Assembly: GCF_001507645.1 (NCBI RefSeq)
Contig: NZ_CP013909.1
Coordinates: 2,666,001-2,730,000, forward strand
DNA length: 64,000 nt
Direction: 5' to 3'
DNA from: Hymenobacter sedentarius
GTDB taxonomy: Bacteria > Bacteroidota > Bacteroidia > Cytophagales > Hymenobacteraceae
The notes beneath the pieces were generated by a model. That model saw nothing but the letters and a program-made list of their open reading frames with translations. It had not been told where the DNA came from and made no database searches. The translations under genes were made by a program, and so were the position numbers. How positions within the stretch are numbered: the stretch's first letter is position 1; every line of letters starts with the position of its first letter. Positions 8,915 through 18,294 of the stretch are shown piece by piece.

Positions 8915-9439
8915 ATGGCCTACCCCATTCGCAACCAGCAGGGCTTGTACTTCATCACTTGCACCGTTGTGGAATGGGCCGATGTCTTTACCCGGCCGCT
9001 TTATAAAGACATCATCATCGACAGCCTGCGGCATTGCCAGAAGGCCAAGGGGCTGGAGCTGTTTGCGTATTGCTTGATGAGCAACCACCTGCACCTGATT
9101 GCCCGGGCTGCCGATGACGTTAACCTGTCGGACATCATGCGGGATTTCAAAAAATACACCGCCAAGCGCGTCTTCGAAAACCTGCACGCCAACCCGCAGG
9201 AAAGCCGCCGCTTCTGGCTGAAATGGATATTTGAAAACGCCGGTGCCTTCAATCAGCGCAACACCCACATTCAATTTTGGCAGCAGCCCAGCCACAGCAT
9301 CGAGCTGCTCAGCGATGCTGTAGCGCAGCAGAAGCTGCACTACATTCACCAGAACCCGGTGCGGGCGGGAATTTGCTACCGGGCCGAAGATTATGTGTAT
9401 TCGAGCGCTTCGTTTTATGCGGGGCTGGAAGCGGTGTAG
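8915..9439 (+). CDS. REP-associated tyrosine transposase (RAYT, IS200-like HUH family)
   Basis: 174 residues with the RAYT pattern: the HUH motif SNHLHLI (His58, His60) after AYCLM, the catalytic Tyr81 in RDFKKYTAKRV, and the conserved ending IHQNPVRAGI...EDYVYSSA. Such enzymes nick single-stranded REP hairpins and are thought to spread REP elements, usually as single-copy domesticated genes. Matching palindromes stand on both sides (8698-8861 and 9473-9539). ATG 8915 is used; an upstream ATG at 8901 is out of frame. The reading frame is intact, so it may be active. Confidence 0.93.
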   Translation: MAYPIRNQQGLYFITCTVVEWADVFTRPLYKDIIIDSLRHCQKAKGLELFAYCLMSNHLHLIARAADDVNLSDIMRDFKKYTAKRVFENLHANPQESRRFWLKWIFENAGAFNQRNTHIQFWQQPSHSIELLSDAVAQQKLHYIHQNPVRAGICYRAEDYVYSSASFYAGLEAV

Positions 9440-9472
9440 AGGTTGAGCGGTTGTTTTAGCGCCACTGGTGAG

Positions 9473-9539
9473 GCGAGTTGCAAACTCGCTTTTACGGGCG
9501 GCGCGCAGTCGTTGCTGCGCTTAGACGGCGGCCAGTGGC
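9473..9539. repeat. REP unit downstream of the RAYT gene
   Basis: GCGAGTTGCAAACTCGC (9473-9489) followed by TTTTACGGGCGGCGCGCAGT and CGTTGCTGCGCTTAGACGGC. This is the reverse complement, with few changes, of the left half of the upstream pair (8700-8769). The transposase gene is therefore bracketed by inverted REP units. Confidence 0.88.
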
Positions 9540-9556
9540 AGTGGAACGCCCGCACC

Positions 9557-10278
9557 TTACGGCGTGGGCTGGGCGTTGCGGCTCCACAGGTAGGCACACG
9601 AGGCTTGGAAGGCGCGGGAATAGCTGGGGAAGCCGCTGGGTGCTATGATGTTGTTGTTCTCATCCACCACGGGAGGGGTAAGGTTGCGCAGGCCCCAGCT
9701 GTAGTCGGCTTGCACCAGCAGAGGCCCGGCCCGGTAGCCCAACCCGGCTTGGACCCCGGCATCTAGCTGTTGGGAATAGTAAGTGCGGTCAACCAAGGGG
9801 TAGGGATGCCCGCCGCCTGCCACCCGGGTCCGAATTTCTACCGGCTGTGGAGATGCGATTAGGTCATCCACGACGCGATGGCCGCCCACCAGCGCCCCGA
9901 GGTAGGGGCCGACAAACGCCTGGACTCCCTGGCCCGAATGCGCGGGGGCATAGGCTAGGTGCACGGCCAGTGCGACGTAGTTCAAGCGCACCTCTTCTTT
10001 GAAGTTCGAGACTCATTTTCCGCTGCCCGAGAGTACCGCATCGGCGTGGGAGATGTATCCCTTTGGTGAAAAGAGCACCGCGGGCTGCACCGCGAAGTGC
10101 CGGCGTTCCCAGGCGGCCATCACCCCGGCTTTATGAGAATAGCGCGGGCCAAAGCCGTTCAGGTTGTGAAAGGTGGCCATGTTCATCCCCACTCTCGGTC
10201 CCAGCGCGAACTATTGCTGGGCGTGGGCCAGGGCGGGGAGTAGCCCACCGCAGGCAACCATAGAGGGAGCCGTTTCAT
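9557..10278 (-). pseudogene. Decayed outer-membrane beta-barrel (PorT-like) gene
   Basis: Reading from 10278, a signal peptide starts as MKRLPL but must shift frame near 10260 to continue (VACGGLLPALAHAQQ). That frame then meets TAG at 10213-10211, continues with barrel-like sequence (FALGPRVGMNMATFHNL... WERRHFAVQPAVLFSPKGYI), meets TGA at 10015-10013, and runs on to the real stop at 9557 (LNYVALAVHLAYAP ... YNFG-type strands such as AGLGYRAGPLLVQADYSWGL). One frameshift and two nonsense codons mean a dead copy of an outer-membrane barrel protein of about 235 residues. The intact 3' part (GTG 9991 to 9557, 144 codons) has no signal peptide and is unlikely to function. Confidence 0.8.
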
Positions 10279-10398
10279 CAGCACTTGGCACAATAGAAGA
10301 TTAAACTATTGGTAAGACAATAGGAATATATAATTATTATTGCCCTGACGCTTGCCACCGCGTTTAAAAATCATTCACCGAACCACTGCCGGTGCGCC

Positions 10399-10602
10399 TT
10401 ACCCTTTTTGCCAGCGTTCACTGAACTCCTGCTTGCTGCAGTACATCCACGCTTTGGAAACGGGGTTGACGATGACAACCTCGGCCGGGCGCTCGTCGTC
10501 GGCCTCGCTCATGCCCAACTCCAGTTCGTACTCTTTGCCGTGGCGGAACCCGGCGTAGCCGTCCATGCCGCGAAACGTGTATTTCTTTTTCTGAAACTCC
10601 AT
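10399..10602 (-). CDS. Small hypothetical protein
   Basis: 67 residues, acidic in the middle with a basic N-terminus (MEFQKKKYTFRGMDGYAGF). No signal peptide, no membrane segment. The pattern GKEYELELG...VVIVNPVSKAWMYCSKQEF suggests a small beta-barrel (SH3-like) fold with alternating hydrophobic strands. Cytoplasmic, function unknown. It lies between a pseudogene and a truncated katG, at the breakpoint that removed most of katG, so it may have arrived with the rearrangement. Confidence 0.6.
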   Translation of the reverse strand: MEFQKKKYTFRGMDGYAGFRHGKEYELELGMSEADDERPAEVVIVNPVSKAWMYCSKQEFSERWQKG

Positions 10603-10690
10603 CCGGCAAAGCTACGGACCCCGAGCAGCCTTATCCGACTGTTAAAGTGGATAGCCAAGCCTAGGCTTATTAACTCCGGGCGGGAAGTAA

Positions 10691-11443
10691 ACAGCCCACC
10701 TGGCGCAGGTGCTGCAAACGCTCGAAGGCGTTCAACGCGGGTTTAACAGCGCCCAAACCGGCGGCAAGCACATTTCGATGGCCGACCTAATAGTGCTGGC
10801 CGGCGGCGGCATTGAGCAGGCGGCGCAGAATGCCGGCCAGCAGGTGACGGTGCCCTTCACCCCGGGCCGCGCCGAAGCTTCGCAGGCGCAAACCGGCGTC
10901 ATGTCGTTTGCAGTGCTGGAGCCGGCCGCCGACGGATTTCGCTACTACCTGAAGCCGCACCACAAGGCCGCGGCCGAGGAAATGCTGGTCGATAAAGCCC
11001 AACTCCTGACGCTGATTGCGCCGGAGCTGACGGTATTGTTTGGCGGCCAGCGAGCCATCAACATCAACTTCGACCAGTCGCATCACGGCGTTTTCACCAC
11101 TCGGCCGGGCGCCCTCACCAACGACTACTTCGTGTGTTTGCTCGATATTGCCACCACCTGGAGTTCCACGTCGGATGCGCAAAACACCTTCAACGGCCGT
11201 GACCGCAAGACCGGCACCGTGAAGTGGACCGGCACCCGCGTGGACCTGATTTTTGAGTCAAATTCGGAGCTGCGGGCCCTGACCGAAGTCTACGGCTGCT
11301 CGGATGCGCAGGAGAACTTTGTGAAGGACTTTGTGGCGGTGTGGAGCAAGCTGATGAATCTGGGCCGTGTTGATTTGGCCCAGCGGCAACCCGCCTGGCA
11401 GGCGGAAAATCGTTGCCGCAAAAAGCCGCTGGTCTCATGGTGA
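10691..11443 (+). pseudogene. katG: katG remnant: C-terminal third of a catalase-peroxidase
   Basis: Homology starts abruptly at about 10691 ([19 protein letters not shown]), two codons after an in-frame TAA, and runs through the C-terminal domain of bifunctional Kat[87 protein letters not shown] and [15 protein letters not shown]. About 230 of the usual ~740 residues remain. The haem-binding N-terminal domain is missing and no normal start codon is present. The frame that remains is uninterrupted, so the deletion may be recent. It cannot encode a working catalase. Confidence 0.88.
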
Positions 11444-11566
11444 TTATCAGAGAAAATAAATAAAGAAAGAACTGGGTTTGTCAGTAGCTTGCTGCTTTAA
11501 AGCTCAACTTTCCCTCGGATTAATTCCAACCACGAGAAGCGCTTGCTTGGTGGTACCCCCGTTGCT

Positions 11567-13741
11567 ATGCGCTACTTTTTCTTGCTAGTGGCCTGTTGGC
11601 TGCTGGCCCTGCCTGCCGAGGCCGCAGTGCCGCTACCCGCCGATAGCGCCGTACTGCGCATCACACGCCTGCCCGCTAATGGCCTGTTGCTCAGCCACGG
11701 ATGGCGCTACCACGCCGGTGATGACCCGGCCTGGGCCCGGCCCGATTTCGACGATAGCTCCTGGGATACCATCCCCGTCGCCCGTGTCGGGTTTGCCTTG
11801 CCGGCGCGCGCCCTGGCTGGTCCCGGCTGGTTCCGACTCCGGCTCCGCTTGGGCGACAGCTTGCGATACCAAGCTCTGGGCTTACGGACCAACCGGACGA
11901 TGGCCGGGTTTGAGCTCTACCTCAACGGCCGGCCCTTCGGCCACTACGGAACCTTCAGCACCGACCCCGCTGGGGTGCAGCCCACTCGAATTGTTCCGGC
12001 CGCCCTGCTCTTTCCGCCCACCGACGCACGCCAGGACCTAGTGCTGGCCGTGCGGTTTGCGCCCTGGCAGCCTGCCCCGCCGCTCAGCGCCTACTTGGCG
12101 CAGAACCGCTTGTTGGACCTCGTACTCTGGTTGGAAACGGGGCAAAATTTACAACAACAGCGCACCGAAGCGGGGTATTCAACCGCCATAGTCACCTTTG
12201 TCGGAGGGGTATTTTTGCTGCTGGGCCTGCTGCACTGGGTCTTTTTTCAGTACCAACCGGCCCAGCCCGCTAACCGCTACTTCGCCTTTTACGCCCTTGC
12301 CATCGGCGCCTCGCAACTCCTCGATTGTGTTCACTGGCTCACGCTGGGGCGGGGCCTAATGGCCAATGGGCTCATGTACCTCTTGCTCGGCCTCGGCGCC
12401 CTGTGGGGGCTGCGGGCATTGTATGCTTTGTTTGCCATCCGCCCCGGCTGGCTCTACGCGGGCTTGTGCGTGGGCGTGGCGGTGTTGGCGCCGGTGCGCA
12501 TGGCCGCCGAGCTGCGGGGCAACCTTACCACTGGCTTCTACTGCAACGTGGCCTTTGTGGTGCTGGTCACGGCGGAGCAGCTGCGGCTCACGGCGCGGGG
12601 CGTGCGCCAGCGCCGTCGTGGGGCTTGGATGATAGGAACTGGTTTCGGCGTGGGCCTCTTGTTTCAGCTGGTCTACGCTAGCAGCTACCGGCTGCTGGAT
12701 ACGGGCGTGGAGGACACCGTTCTATATCAGTTGGCCTTTCTGGCGCCGGCGCTGGGCATTTCGCTGTTTTTGGCCCGCGAGTTTGCGCTGGACAGCCAAC
12801 TGCTACAAGTGAAGCTGGGCGAAGTAGAGCGTCTTTCAGCCCAAACTCTGGCCCAGGAACAAGAGAAACAAGCCCTACTGGCTGAGCAGAACGAAATGCT
12901 GGAACACCAAGTGATGCAGCGCACCGGCGAGCTGCAACGCTCCCTCACGGAGCTGCGCGCCACGCAGGCCCAGCTGATTCAGAAAGAGAAGATGGCCAGC
13001 CTGGGGGAGCTCACCGCGGGCATTGCCCACGAGATTCAGAACCCGCTCAACTTCGTTAATAACTTCTCGGAAGTCAGCTCCGAATTGCTCGACGAGCTGG
13101 CCGAGGAACAGGCCCGCCCGCTGCGCGACGCCGAACTGGAGCTGGAACTGGTGGACGACTTGCGCCAGAACATGGCCAAAATCACCCAGCACGGGCAGCG
13201 CGCGGCCAGCATCGTGCGCGGCATGCTCGAGCACAGCCGCACCAACTCCGGGGAGCGCGCCCCGACGGACCTGAACGCCTTGTGCCAGGAATACCTGCGC
13301 CTGGCCTACCAGGGCCTGCGCGCCAAAGACAAGAGCTTCAACGCCGAGCTGACCACGGACTTTGCCGCCGACCTGCCGTTGGTCGAGGTGGTGGGCGCCG
13401 ACCTGGGCCGGGTGCTGCTCAATTTGTTCGCCAACGCCTTTTACGCCGTGCACCAGCGCCAGCAGTTGGGCGTGGCCGGGCACCGGCCCACCGTGGAGGT
13501 GCGCACGCGCCTGGCCGAGCAGCGGGTTGAAATCCGGGTGCAAGACAACGGCACGGGCATGAGCGAAGCCATTCAACAGAAAATCTTCCAGCCCTTCTTC
13601 ACCACCAAACCGACCGGTGAAGGCACCGGCCTGGGCCTGTCGCTCAGCTACGACATCATCACCCAGGGCCACGGCGGCACGCTCAGCGTGGAGAGCCACG
13701 AAGGCCGGGGCACCGATTTCATTATTTCTCTACCCGCTTAA
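11567..13741 (+). CDS. Membrane sensor histidine kinase with 7TM-type input
   Basis: 724 residues from ATG 11567 (MRYFFLLVACWLLALPAEA, a signal peptide; the frame opens at 11543 without one). After an exported beta-sandwich-like domain (SHGWRYHAGDDPAWARPDFDD..., about 30-190, of the 7TMR-DISM type) come about seven hydrophobic helices (about 205-405), a coiled coil (about 405-470) and a kinase core. His488 lies in [16 protein letters not shown]; the N box is LFANAFYAVHQR; the G boxes are DNGTGMS and [14 protein letters not shown]. The atypical HEIQNPLN H box marks the family of kinases common in Bacteroidota. The next gene, 9 bases downstream, encodes a kinase with a very similar C-terminal half; no response regulator is adjacent. 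Confidence 0.9.
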   Translation: MRYFFLLVACWLLALPAEAAVPLPADSAVLRITRLPANGLLLSHGWRYHAGDDPAWARPDFDDSSWDTIPVARVGFALPARALAGPGWFRLRLRLGDSLRYQALGLRTNRTMAGFELYLNGRPFGHYGTFSTDPAGVQPTRIVPAALLFPPTDARQDLVLAVRFAPWQPAPPLSAYLAQNRLLDLVLWLETGQNLQQQRTEAGYSTAIVTFVGGVFLLLGLLHWVFFQYQPAQPANRYFAFYALAIGASQLLDCVHWLTLGRGLMANGLMYLLLGLGALWGLRALYALFAIRPGWLYAGLCVGVAVLAPVRMAAELRGNLTTGFYCNVAFVVLVTAEQLRLTARGVRQRRRGAWMIGTGFGVGLLFQLVYASSYRLLDTGVEDTVLYQLAFLAPALGISLFLAREFALDSQLLQVKLGEVERLSAQTLAQEQEKQALLAEQNEMLEHQVMQRTGELQRSLTELRATQAQLIQKEKMASLGELTAGIAHEIQNPLNFVNNFSEVSSELLDELAEEQARPLRDAELELELVDDLRQNMAKITQHGQRAASIVRGMLEHSRTNSGERAPTDLNALCQEYLRLAYQGLRAKDKSFNAELTTDFAADLPLVEVVGADLGRVLLNLFANAFYAVHQRQQLGVAGHRPTVEVRTRLAEQRVEIRVQDNGTGMSEAIQQKIFQPFFTTKPTGEGTGLGLSLSYDIITQGHGGTLSVESHEGRGTDFIISLPA

Positions 13742-13750
13742 GATAAGTAT

Positions 13751-16030
13751 ATGCCGATTTTTACCCTGCGTTGCCTCACCCGCTTGCTGCTGCTGCTAAC
13801 GTTGCTGCTGGGCAGCGGCTCCGCCATGGCCCAGTCTGCGGCCCGCTACCGCTACTGGGATGCTAATGTTGACTCCCTGCGCCGGGTGCTGGCCGGGCAG
13901 CACACCGACACGGCCCGCCTGCGCACGCTGATGCATATGGCTGATTTAGTGCCTACTTCACGCGAAACAGAAGAGGCTGCCGTCCTCAGCGCGCGCCTGC
14001 ACCGCCCCGAGCAGCGGGCCTACCGTCTGCTGTGGGCGTCGATTCGGCTCGGTAAAGCCATGAGCATCGGGCCTAGCCTCGACAGCCTGCAAGCGGCTAT
14101 CGTTGTCTTCGACCAACTGGGCCGCCCGGTGCCGTATGCGCTGAGCGATGTGCGGGTTTTGTATAACGCGCTCAACCAGCAGGAAGCCAGGTTCAAGTAT
14201 TACACCACCAAGCTGGCCTGTTACCAAAAACGCGGCGCGGTGGAGAACATGGCCGCCTGCTACCACGGGCTGGGCGGCTACTACGTGTACCGGGCCGACT
14301 ACAACGAGGCCATCGGGTACTACCTGCGGTCGGCGGAGCTGTACCGCACTTTCAACCTCAAAAATTACTACAACGAAGAGTTGGTGCTGGGCAGCTATTA
14401 CGCGGCCTGGGGCAACGATGCCAAAGCCTTGCCTTACCTGAAAGAATACCTGGCCGCATTTGCAAAGGGTGACGAGTCCAATAAAATGTACCTGTACCGC
14501 AATCTAACCCGTCTGTACCTGCGCCAGCAGCGCTACCCCGCCGCGCTGCAGGCCATCGAGCAGGCCCTGGCAATCCCACCTGTCGATACGGTTTCGGCCG
14601 CTGCGGAAAAAGCCTATGGGTTGGTGCTGAAAGGAGAGACGCTACTAGCTCTGCACCGCAACGCCGAAGTGCCGCCGTTGCTGCAAACGGCCCAGCACTC
14701 GGCCGACTCCCTGCAGATGCCCATTACGACCACCGCTGGCGACTTTGAGCTGGACGCGACCTGGGCACGGTACTACGCCGCCCGTGGCGATGCGGGCCGT
14801 GCCGAAACTGCATGGCACGCTGCCTATCGCAAGGCGCGTGAAAGCCGGGTGACGCCGCTGCGGCTGAAGTACCTGCGCGAGCTGGCACTGTTCTACCAAG
14901 GTCACGGGCAGCCGGCGCAGGCCGCGCAGTACGCGCTGGCCGCCGTGGGCCTGGCCGATACCCTCAAGGCCGCCGAGGGCTCCCTGCACGTGGCCCGCTA
15001 CGAAATTGAGCAGGCGGGCCGGGCTCAACAGGCCCGCATTACGCAATTGGGGCAGGCCCAGCAGCAAGATGCGGCCCGGGCCCGGCGCCAGCGCTGGGTG
15101 CTCGGGGCCGTGCTGGTGGTGCTGGCGCTCATCGGTGGGCTGGTGTTCGTGCTCTGGCGCGGCAACCGCCAGCAGCAGCGGGCCTACGCGCTGCTGCAAG
15201 GCCAGCGCGACCAAACTGCCCAAGCGCTGACGAATCTGCGCGCCACGCAGACCCAGCTCATCCAAAGCGAGAAAATGGCCAGCCTGGGCGAGCTCACGGC
15301 GGGCATTGCCCACGAGATTCAGAACCCGCTCAACTTCGTCAACAATTTTTCCGAGGTGAGTTCGGAACTGGTGACCGAGCTTCAGGAAGCCCTCGCCGCC
15401 AACGATTCGGCCGAAGTAGCGGCCCTGGCCGGTGACCTGGCGCAAAACCTGGGCAAAATCGGCCACCACGGGCGCCGGGCCGCCAGCATCGTTAAGGGCA
15501 TGCTCGAGCACAGCCAAACCCGCGCCGGCGAGCGCCGCCCCACCGACCTCAACCAGCTCACCGACGAGTATCTGCGCTTGGCCTACCAGGGCCTGCGGGC
15601 CAAAGACAAGACCTTTAACGCGGAGCTCACCACCGACTTCGGCGCCGCCTTGCCCTTAGTCGAAGTGGTGGGCACCGACGTTGGCCGCGTGCTGCTCAAC
15701 CTGTTCACCAATGCCTTCTACGCCGTGCGCCAGCGCCAGCAGCTGGGCGAGCCCGGCTACCAGCCGCAGGTGGGCGTGCGCACGCTGGTGCTCAACCAGC
15801 AGGTGCAAATCCAAGTCACGGATAACGGCATGGGCATTCCGGCGGCCGTGCAGCCAAAAATCTTCCAGCCGTTCTTCACCACCAAGCCCACGGGCGAAGG
15901 CACCGGCTTGGGGCTCTCCTTGAGCCACGACATTATCGCTCAGGGACACAGCGGCTCGCTCACCGTGGAGTCGCAGGAAGGCGAAGGCACGACTTTCTGC
16001 ATTGGCTTGCCTGTGAATGCTACCGTGTAA
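13751..16030 (+). CDS. TPR-containing sensor histidine kinase
   Basis: 759 residues: a signal peptide (ending SGSAMAQ), a periplasmic helical-repeat region with TPR features (about 40-430; e.g. [20 protein letters not shown]), one membrane helix at about 452-474 ([20 protein letters not shown]), a coiled coil, then a kinase core. His521 is in [13 protein letters not shown]; the N box is [12 protein letters not shown]; the G box is [14 protein letters not shown]. From the coiled coil onward it is nearly identical to the previous gene product, while the input halves are unrelated. That points to duplication with swapping of the sensor. It is 9 bases from the previous gene, so the two are probably co-transcribed. 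The signal is unknown. Confidence 0.9.
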   Translation: MPIFTLRCLTRLLLLLTLLLGSGSAMAQSAARYRYWDANVDSLRRVLAGQHTDTARLRTLMHMADLVPTSRETEEAAVLSARLHRPEQRAYRLLWASIRLGKAMSIGPSLDSLQAAIVVFDQLGRPVPYALSDVRVLYNALNQQEARFKYYTTKLACYQKRGAVENMAACYHGLGGYYVYRADYNEAIGYYLRSAELYRTFNLKNYYNEELVLGSYYAAWGNDAKALPYLKEYLAAFAKGDESNKMYLYRNLTRLYLRQQRYPAALQAIEQALAIPPVDTVSAAAEKAYGLVLKGETLLALHRNAEVPPLLQTAQHSADSLQMPITTTAGDFELDATWARYYAARGDAGRAETAWHAAYRKARESRVTPLRLKYLRELALFYQGHGQPAQAAQYALAAVGLADTLKAAEGSLHVARYEIEQAGRAQQARITQLGQAQQQDAARARRQRWVLGAVLVVLALIGGLVFVLWRGNRQQQRAYALLQGQRDQTAQALTNLRATQTQLIQSEKMASLGELTAGIAHEIQNPLNFVNNFSEVSSELVTELQEALAANDSAEVAALAGDLAQNLGKIGHHGRRAASIVKGMLEHSQTRAGERRPTDLNQLTDEYLRLAYQGLRAKDKTFNAELTTDFGAALPLVEVVGTDVGRVLLNLFTNAFYAVRQRQQLGEPGYQPQVGVRTLVLNQQVQIQVTDNGMGIPAAVQPKIFQPFFTTKPTGEGTGLGLSLSHDIIAQGHSGSLTVESQEGEGTTFCIGLPVNATV

Positions 16031-16174
16031 TTCACAAGGGCAACCCGACTCAAGAAAATTGAGCTAGCTTAATGGCGAAGAGTCGCCTAGCTTCAGCAGA
16101 TACAGTTGGAATATTTCTGGCCTGCTTTGGGTGCTTCGGGCTGGCTGCATTTAGCCCAACCCAGTGCGACTCGG

Positions 16175-18052
16175 CTACTTCTGCAGCTCCATTACCACGG
16201 CGGTTTTGGCTGGGAGCTGGAGCGAGGCAATGCTGGCCAGGTTCTCGCCGGTGAGCACGTTGCGGGCTTTGGTGAAGCCGCGGGTGCGCTCGGCGAAGCG
16301 GGCCGTGGGCAGCATGGCCGGTTTGTCGGAGGTGTTGGACGCCACCATCACGGTGCCGGTAGCATCGTAGCGGAAGTACACGTAGAAACCGTTTTCGGGC
16401 AGAAACTGCATGAGCTTGCCGGTGTGCAGCACCGGGTGGTCGCGGCGGTAGGTGGCCAGCTTTTTCACAAAGTCGAAGGCTTCGTTTTCGCGGGCGTTGC
16501 GGCCGGCGGCGTTGAATTTGTCCTCCTTGTCGCCGGGCCAGCCGCCGGGGAAATCGCGGCGCACTTCGGCATCGGTGGGGTCCTTGAAATTCTTCATCAG
16601 GATTTCGGTGCCGTAGTACATGCTCGGGATGCCGCGGGTGGTGAGCAGCCAGGTCAGCCCCATTTTGTACTTGGCCAGGTCGTCGCCAATCACGGAGAGG
16701 TATCGGTCGTGGTCGTGGTTGTCGAGGAAGGTCACCAGCTTGGTGGGGTCCTGGTACACGGCGTCCTGGGCCAGGGTCTGGTAGAAGCGCTGCACCCCGC
16801 CGTCGTAGCTGATGGGCTGCTTCAGAGCGTCGAGCATGGCGCTTTCGAGCACGAAATCGAGCCCGCCGGGCTGGTTCGACTTGAAGGGAAAGCCGATGGT
16901 GTTGCGGGTGTAGTAGCTCTGGTCCACCACGTTGTTCACCGACGACTCGCCGAAAATGTGAAGGCGCGGGTACTCGGCTAGGAGAGCCGCGTTGCAGCGG
17001 TTCATAAACGGCTGGTCGTTGTACATGTACGTGTCGATGCGCCAGGCATCGATGCCGAAGTACTCGACGCACCAGATGGCGTTTTCAATCAGGTAGTTGG
17101 CCACGTAGGGGTTGCTCTGGTTGAGGTCGGGCAGGAAGGGCACAAACCAGCCATCGAGCGTGACTTTGCGGTCAATCTGGGCGCCGTGCGGGTCCGTGAT
17201 GGACTGGTAGCGGTAGCTGGTGTTGGTGTAGGTGGGCCACTGGTGCAGCCAGCTTTTCATGGGCAGGTCCTGCAGTATCCAGTGGGTGTTGCCCACGTGG
17301 TTGTACACGGCATCCTGCACCACCTTCAGGCCGGCGGCGTGGGCCTGCTGCACGTAGGCTTTGTAGGCAGCGTTGCCCCCAAAGCGCTTGTCGATGTTGT
17401 ACTGGTCGGTGAAGCCGTAGCCGTGGTAGGAGGCGCGCATGGTGCCGCCTTCGTTGGTGAGGGGCTGGTTGTTTTCGATGAGGGGCGTAAACCAGATGGC
17501 GGTCACGCCCAGGTCTTTGAGGTAGGGAATGCGCTTGGCGGCCCCGGCCAGGTCGCCGCCGTGGCGGAAGAAGGGGTTGGCGCGGTCCATGTTCGGGTCG
17601 CGCAGGCTGGCAAACTTGTCGTTGGTGGTGTCGCCGTTGGCAAACCGGTCGGGCATGGCCAGGTAGATGAAATCGGCCGCCGTCACGCCTTGCGCTTTGG
17701 GCGATTTGTCGCGAGCCCGCAGCTCCCAGCTTTGGGTCACGGTCTGGCCGGCTTTTTTGCCCACAATCTGCAGCCGGCCGGGCTTGGTACTGGCCGCGAT
17801 GCTCAGGTCCAGAAAGGCGTAGTTGGGGTTTTCAACGGTGCTGCACTTCACCAGCTTCACGCCGGGGTATGCGATGGTGTACGTCAGCGTGCCCGCGCCG
17901 GGACCGTGGATGAGCAGCTGCACGTTCGGGTTTTTCATGCCCACCCACCAGTTGGTCGGGTTCACGCGCTCGATGGAAACGGATTGGGCACTGGCCAAAC
18001 CAGAAAGCAGCGCACTAAACACAAGGAACAGAAGGAGGTATCCTTTTTTCAT
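16175..18052 (-). CDS. Exported alpha-amylase family enzyme, SusA/neopullulanase-like (GH13)
   Basis: 625 residues with a signal peptide (MKKGYLLLFLVFSALLSGL...ASAQ). An N-terminal beta-sandwich as in cyclomaltodextrinases (VNPTNWWVGMKNPNVQLLIHG, about 28-120) precedes a GH13 barrel and a C-terminal beta domain. Regions seen: DAVYNHVG; the catalytic Asp in GIDAWRIDTYMY; the acid/base Glu in IFGESSVNN; and Asp in TFLDNHDHDR. It should hydrolyse maltodextrins, cyclodextrins or pullulan in the periplasm. No SusC/SusD pair is adjacent. It belongs with the GH31 gene at 20434 as an alpha-glucan set. The gene is followed, convergently, by the kinase pair. Confidence 0.93.
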   Translation of the reverse strand: MKKGYLLLFLVFSALLSGLASAQSVSIERVNPTNWWVGMKNPNVQLLIHGPGAGTLTYTIAYPGVKLVKCSTVENPNYAFLDLSIAASTKPGRLQIVGKKAGQTVTQSWELRARDKSPKAQGVTAADFIYLAMPDRFANGDTTNDKFASLRDPNMDRANPFFRHGGDLAGAAKRIPYLKDLGVTAIWFTPLIENNQPLTNEGGTMRASYHGYGFTDQYNIDKRFGGNAAYKAYVQQAHAAGLKVVQDAVYNHVGNTHWILQDLPMKSWLHQWPTYTNTSYRYQSITDPHGAQIDRKVTLDGWFVPFLPDLNQSNPYVANYLIENAIWCVEYFGIDAWRIDTYMYNDQPFMNRCNAALLAEYPRLHIFGESSVNNVVDQSYYTRNTIGFPFKSNQPGGLDFVLESAMLDALKQPISYDGGVQRFYQTLAQDAVYQDPTKLVTFLDNHDHDRYLSVIGDDLAKYKMGLTWLLTTRGIPSMYYGTEILMKNFKDPTDAEVRRDFPGGWPGDKEDKFNAAGRNARENEAFDFVKKLATYRRDHPVLHTGKLMQFLPENGFYVYFRYDATGTVMVASNTSDKPAMLPTARFAERTRGFTKARNVLTGENLASIASLQLPAKTAVVMELQK

Positions 18053-18138
18053 AGAATCAGATGAGTGAAAGCTGAGTATGGTGCGGGGCGGCTGATTTGC
18101 TTGCCGCGCCTCTTATAATGTCGGCTGTCATGCCGTCT

Positions 18139-18221
18139 GTCATGCTGACGAAGGAAGCATCTTATCGCCGCTGCACAACTTGCTCAGGCGTGATAAGATG
18201 CTTCGCTGCGCTCAGCATGAC
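18139..18221. repeat. Dispersed palindromic element, copy C
   Basis: The left arm starts GTCATGCTGACGAAGGAAGC; the right arm, read in reverse complement, starts GTCATGCTGAGCGCAGCGAA. The arms match at both ends but differ in the middle, so this copy combines two arm variants. The loop keeps GCCGC...AAC...CGT. It sits in the 242-base region upstream of the GH13 gene. Confidence 0.85.
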
Positions 18222-18294
18222 AGGCGCTTATTGACGGCTAATTGAATTAGTGCCGCGAGCGAGGTGCTTCGCACTTCTTGACCGTTCTAGAATA

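Noticed and set aside
12875..13699. Long minus-strand frame opposite the first sensor kinase
   Set aside because: Composition typical of an antisense shadow; no start context, no conserved motif.
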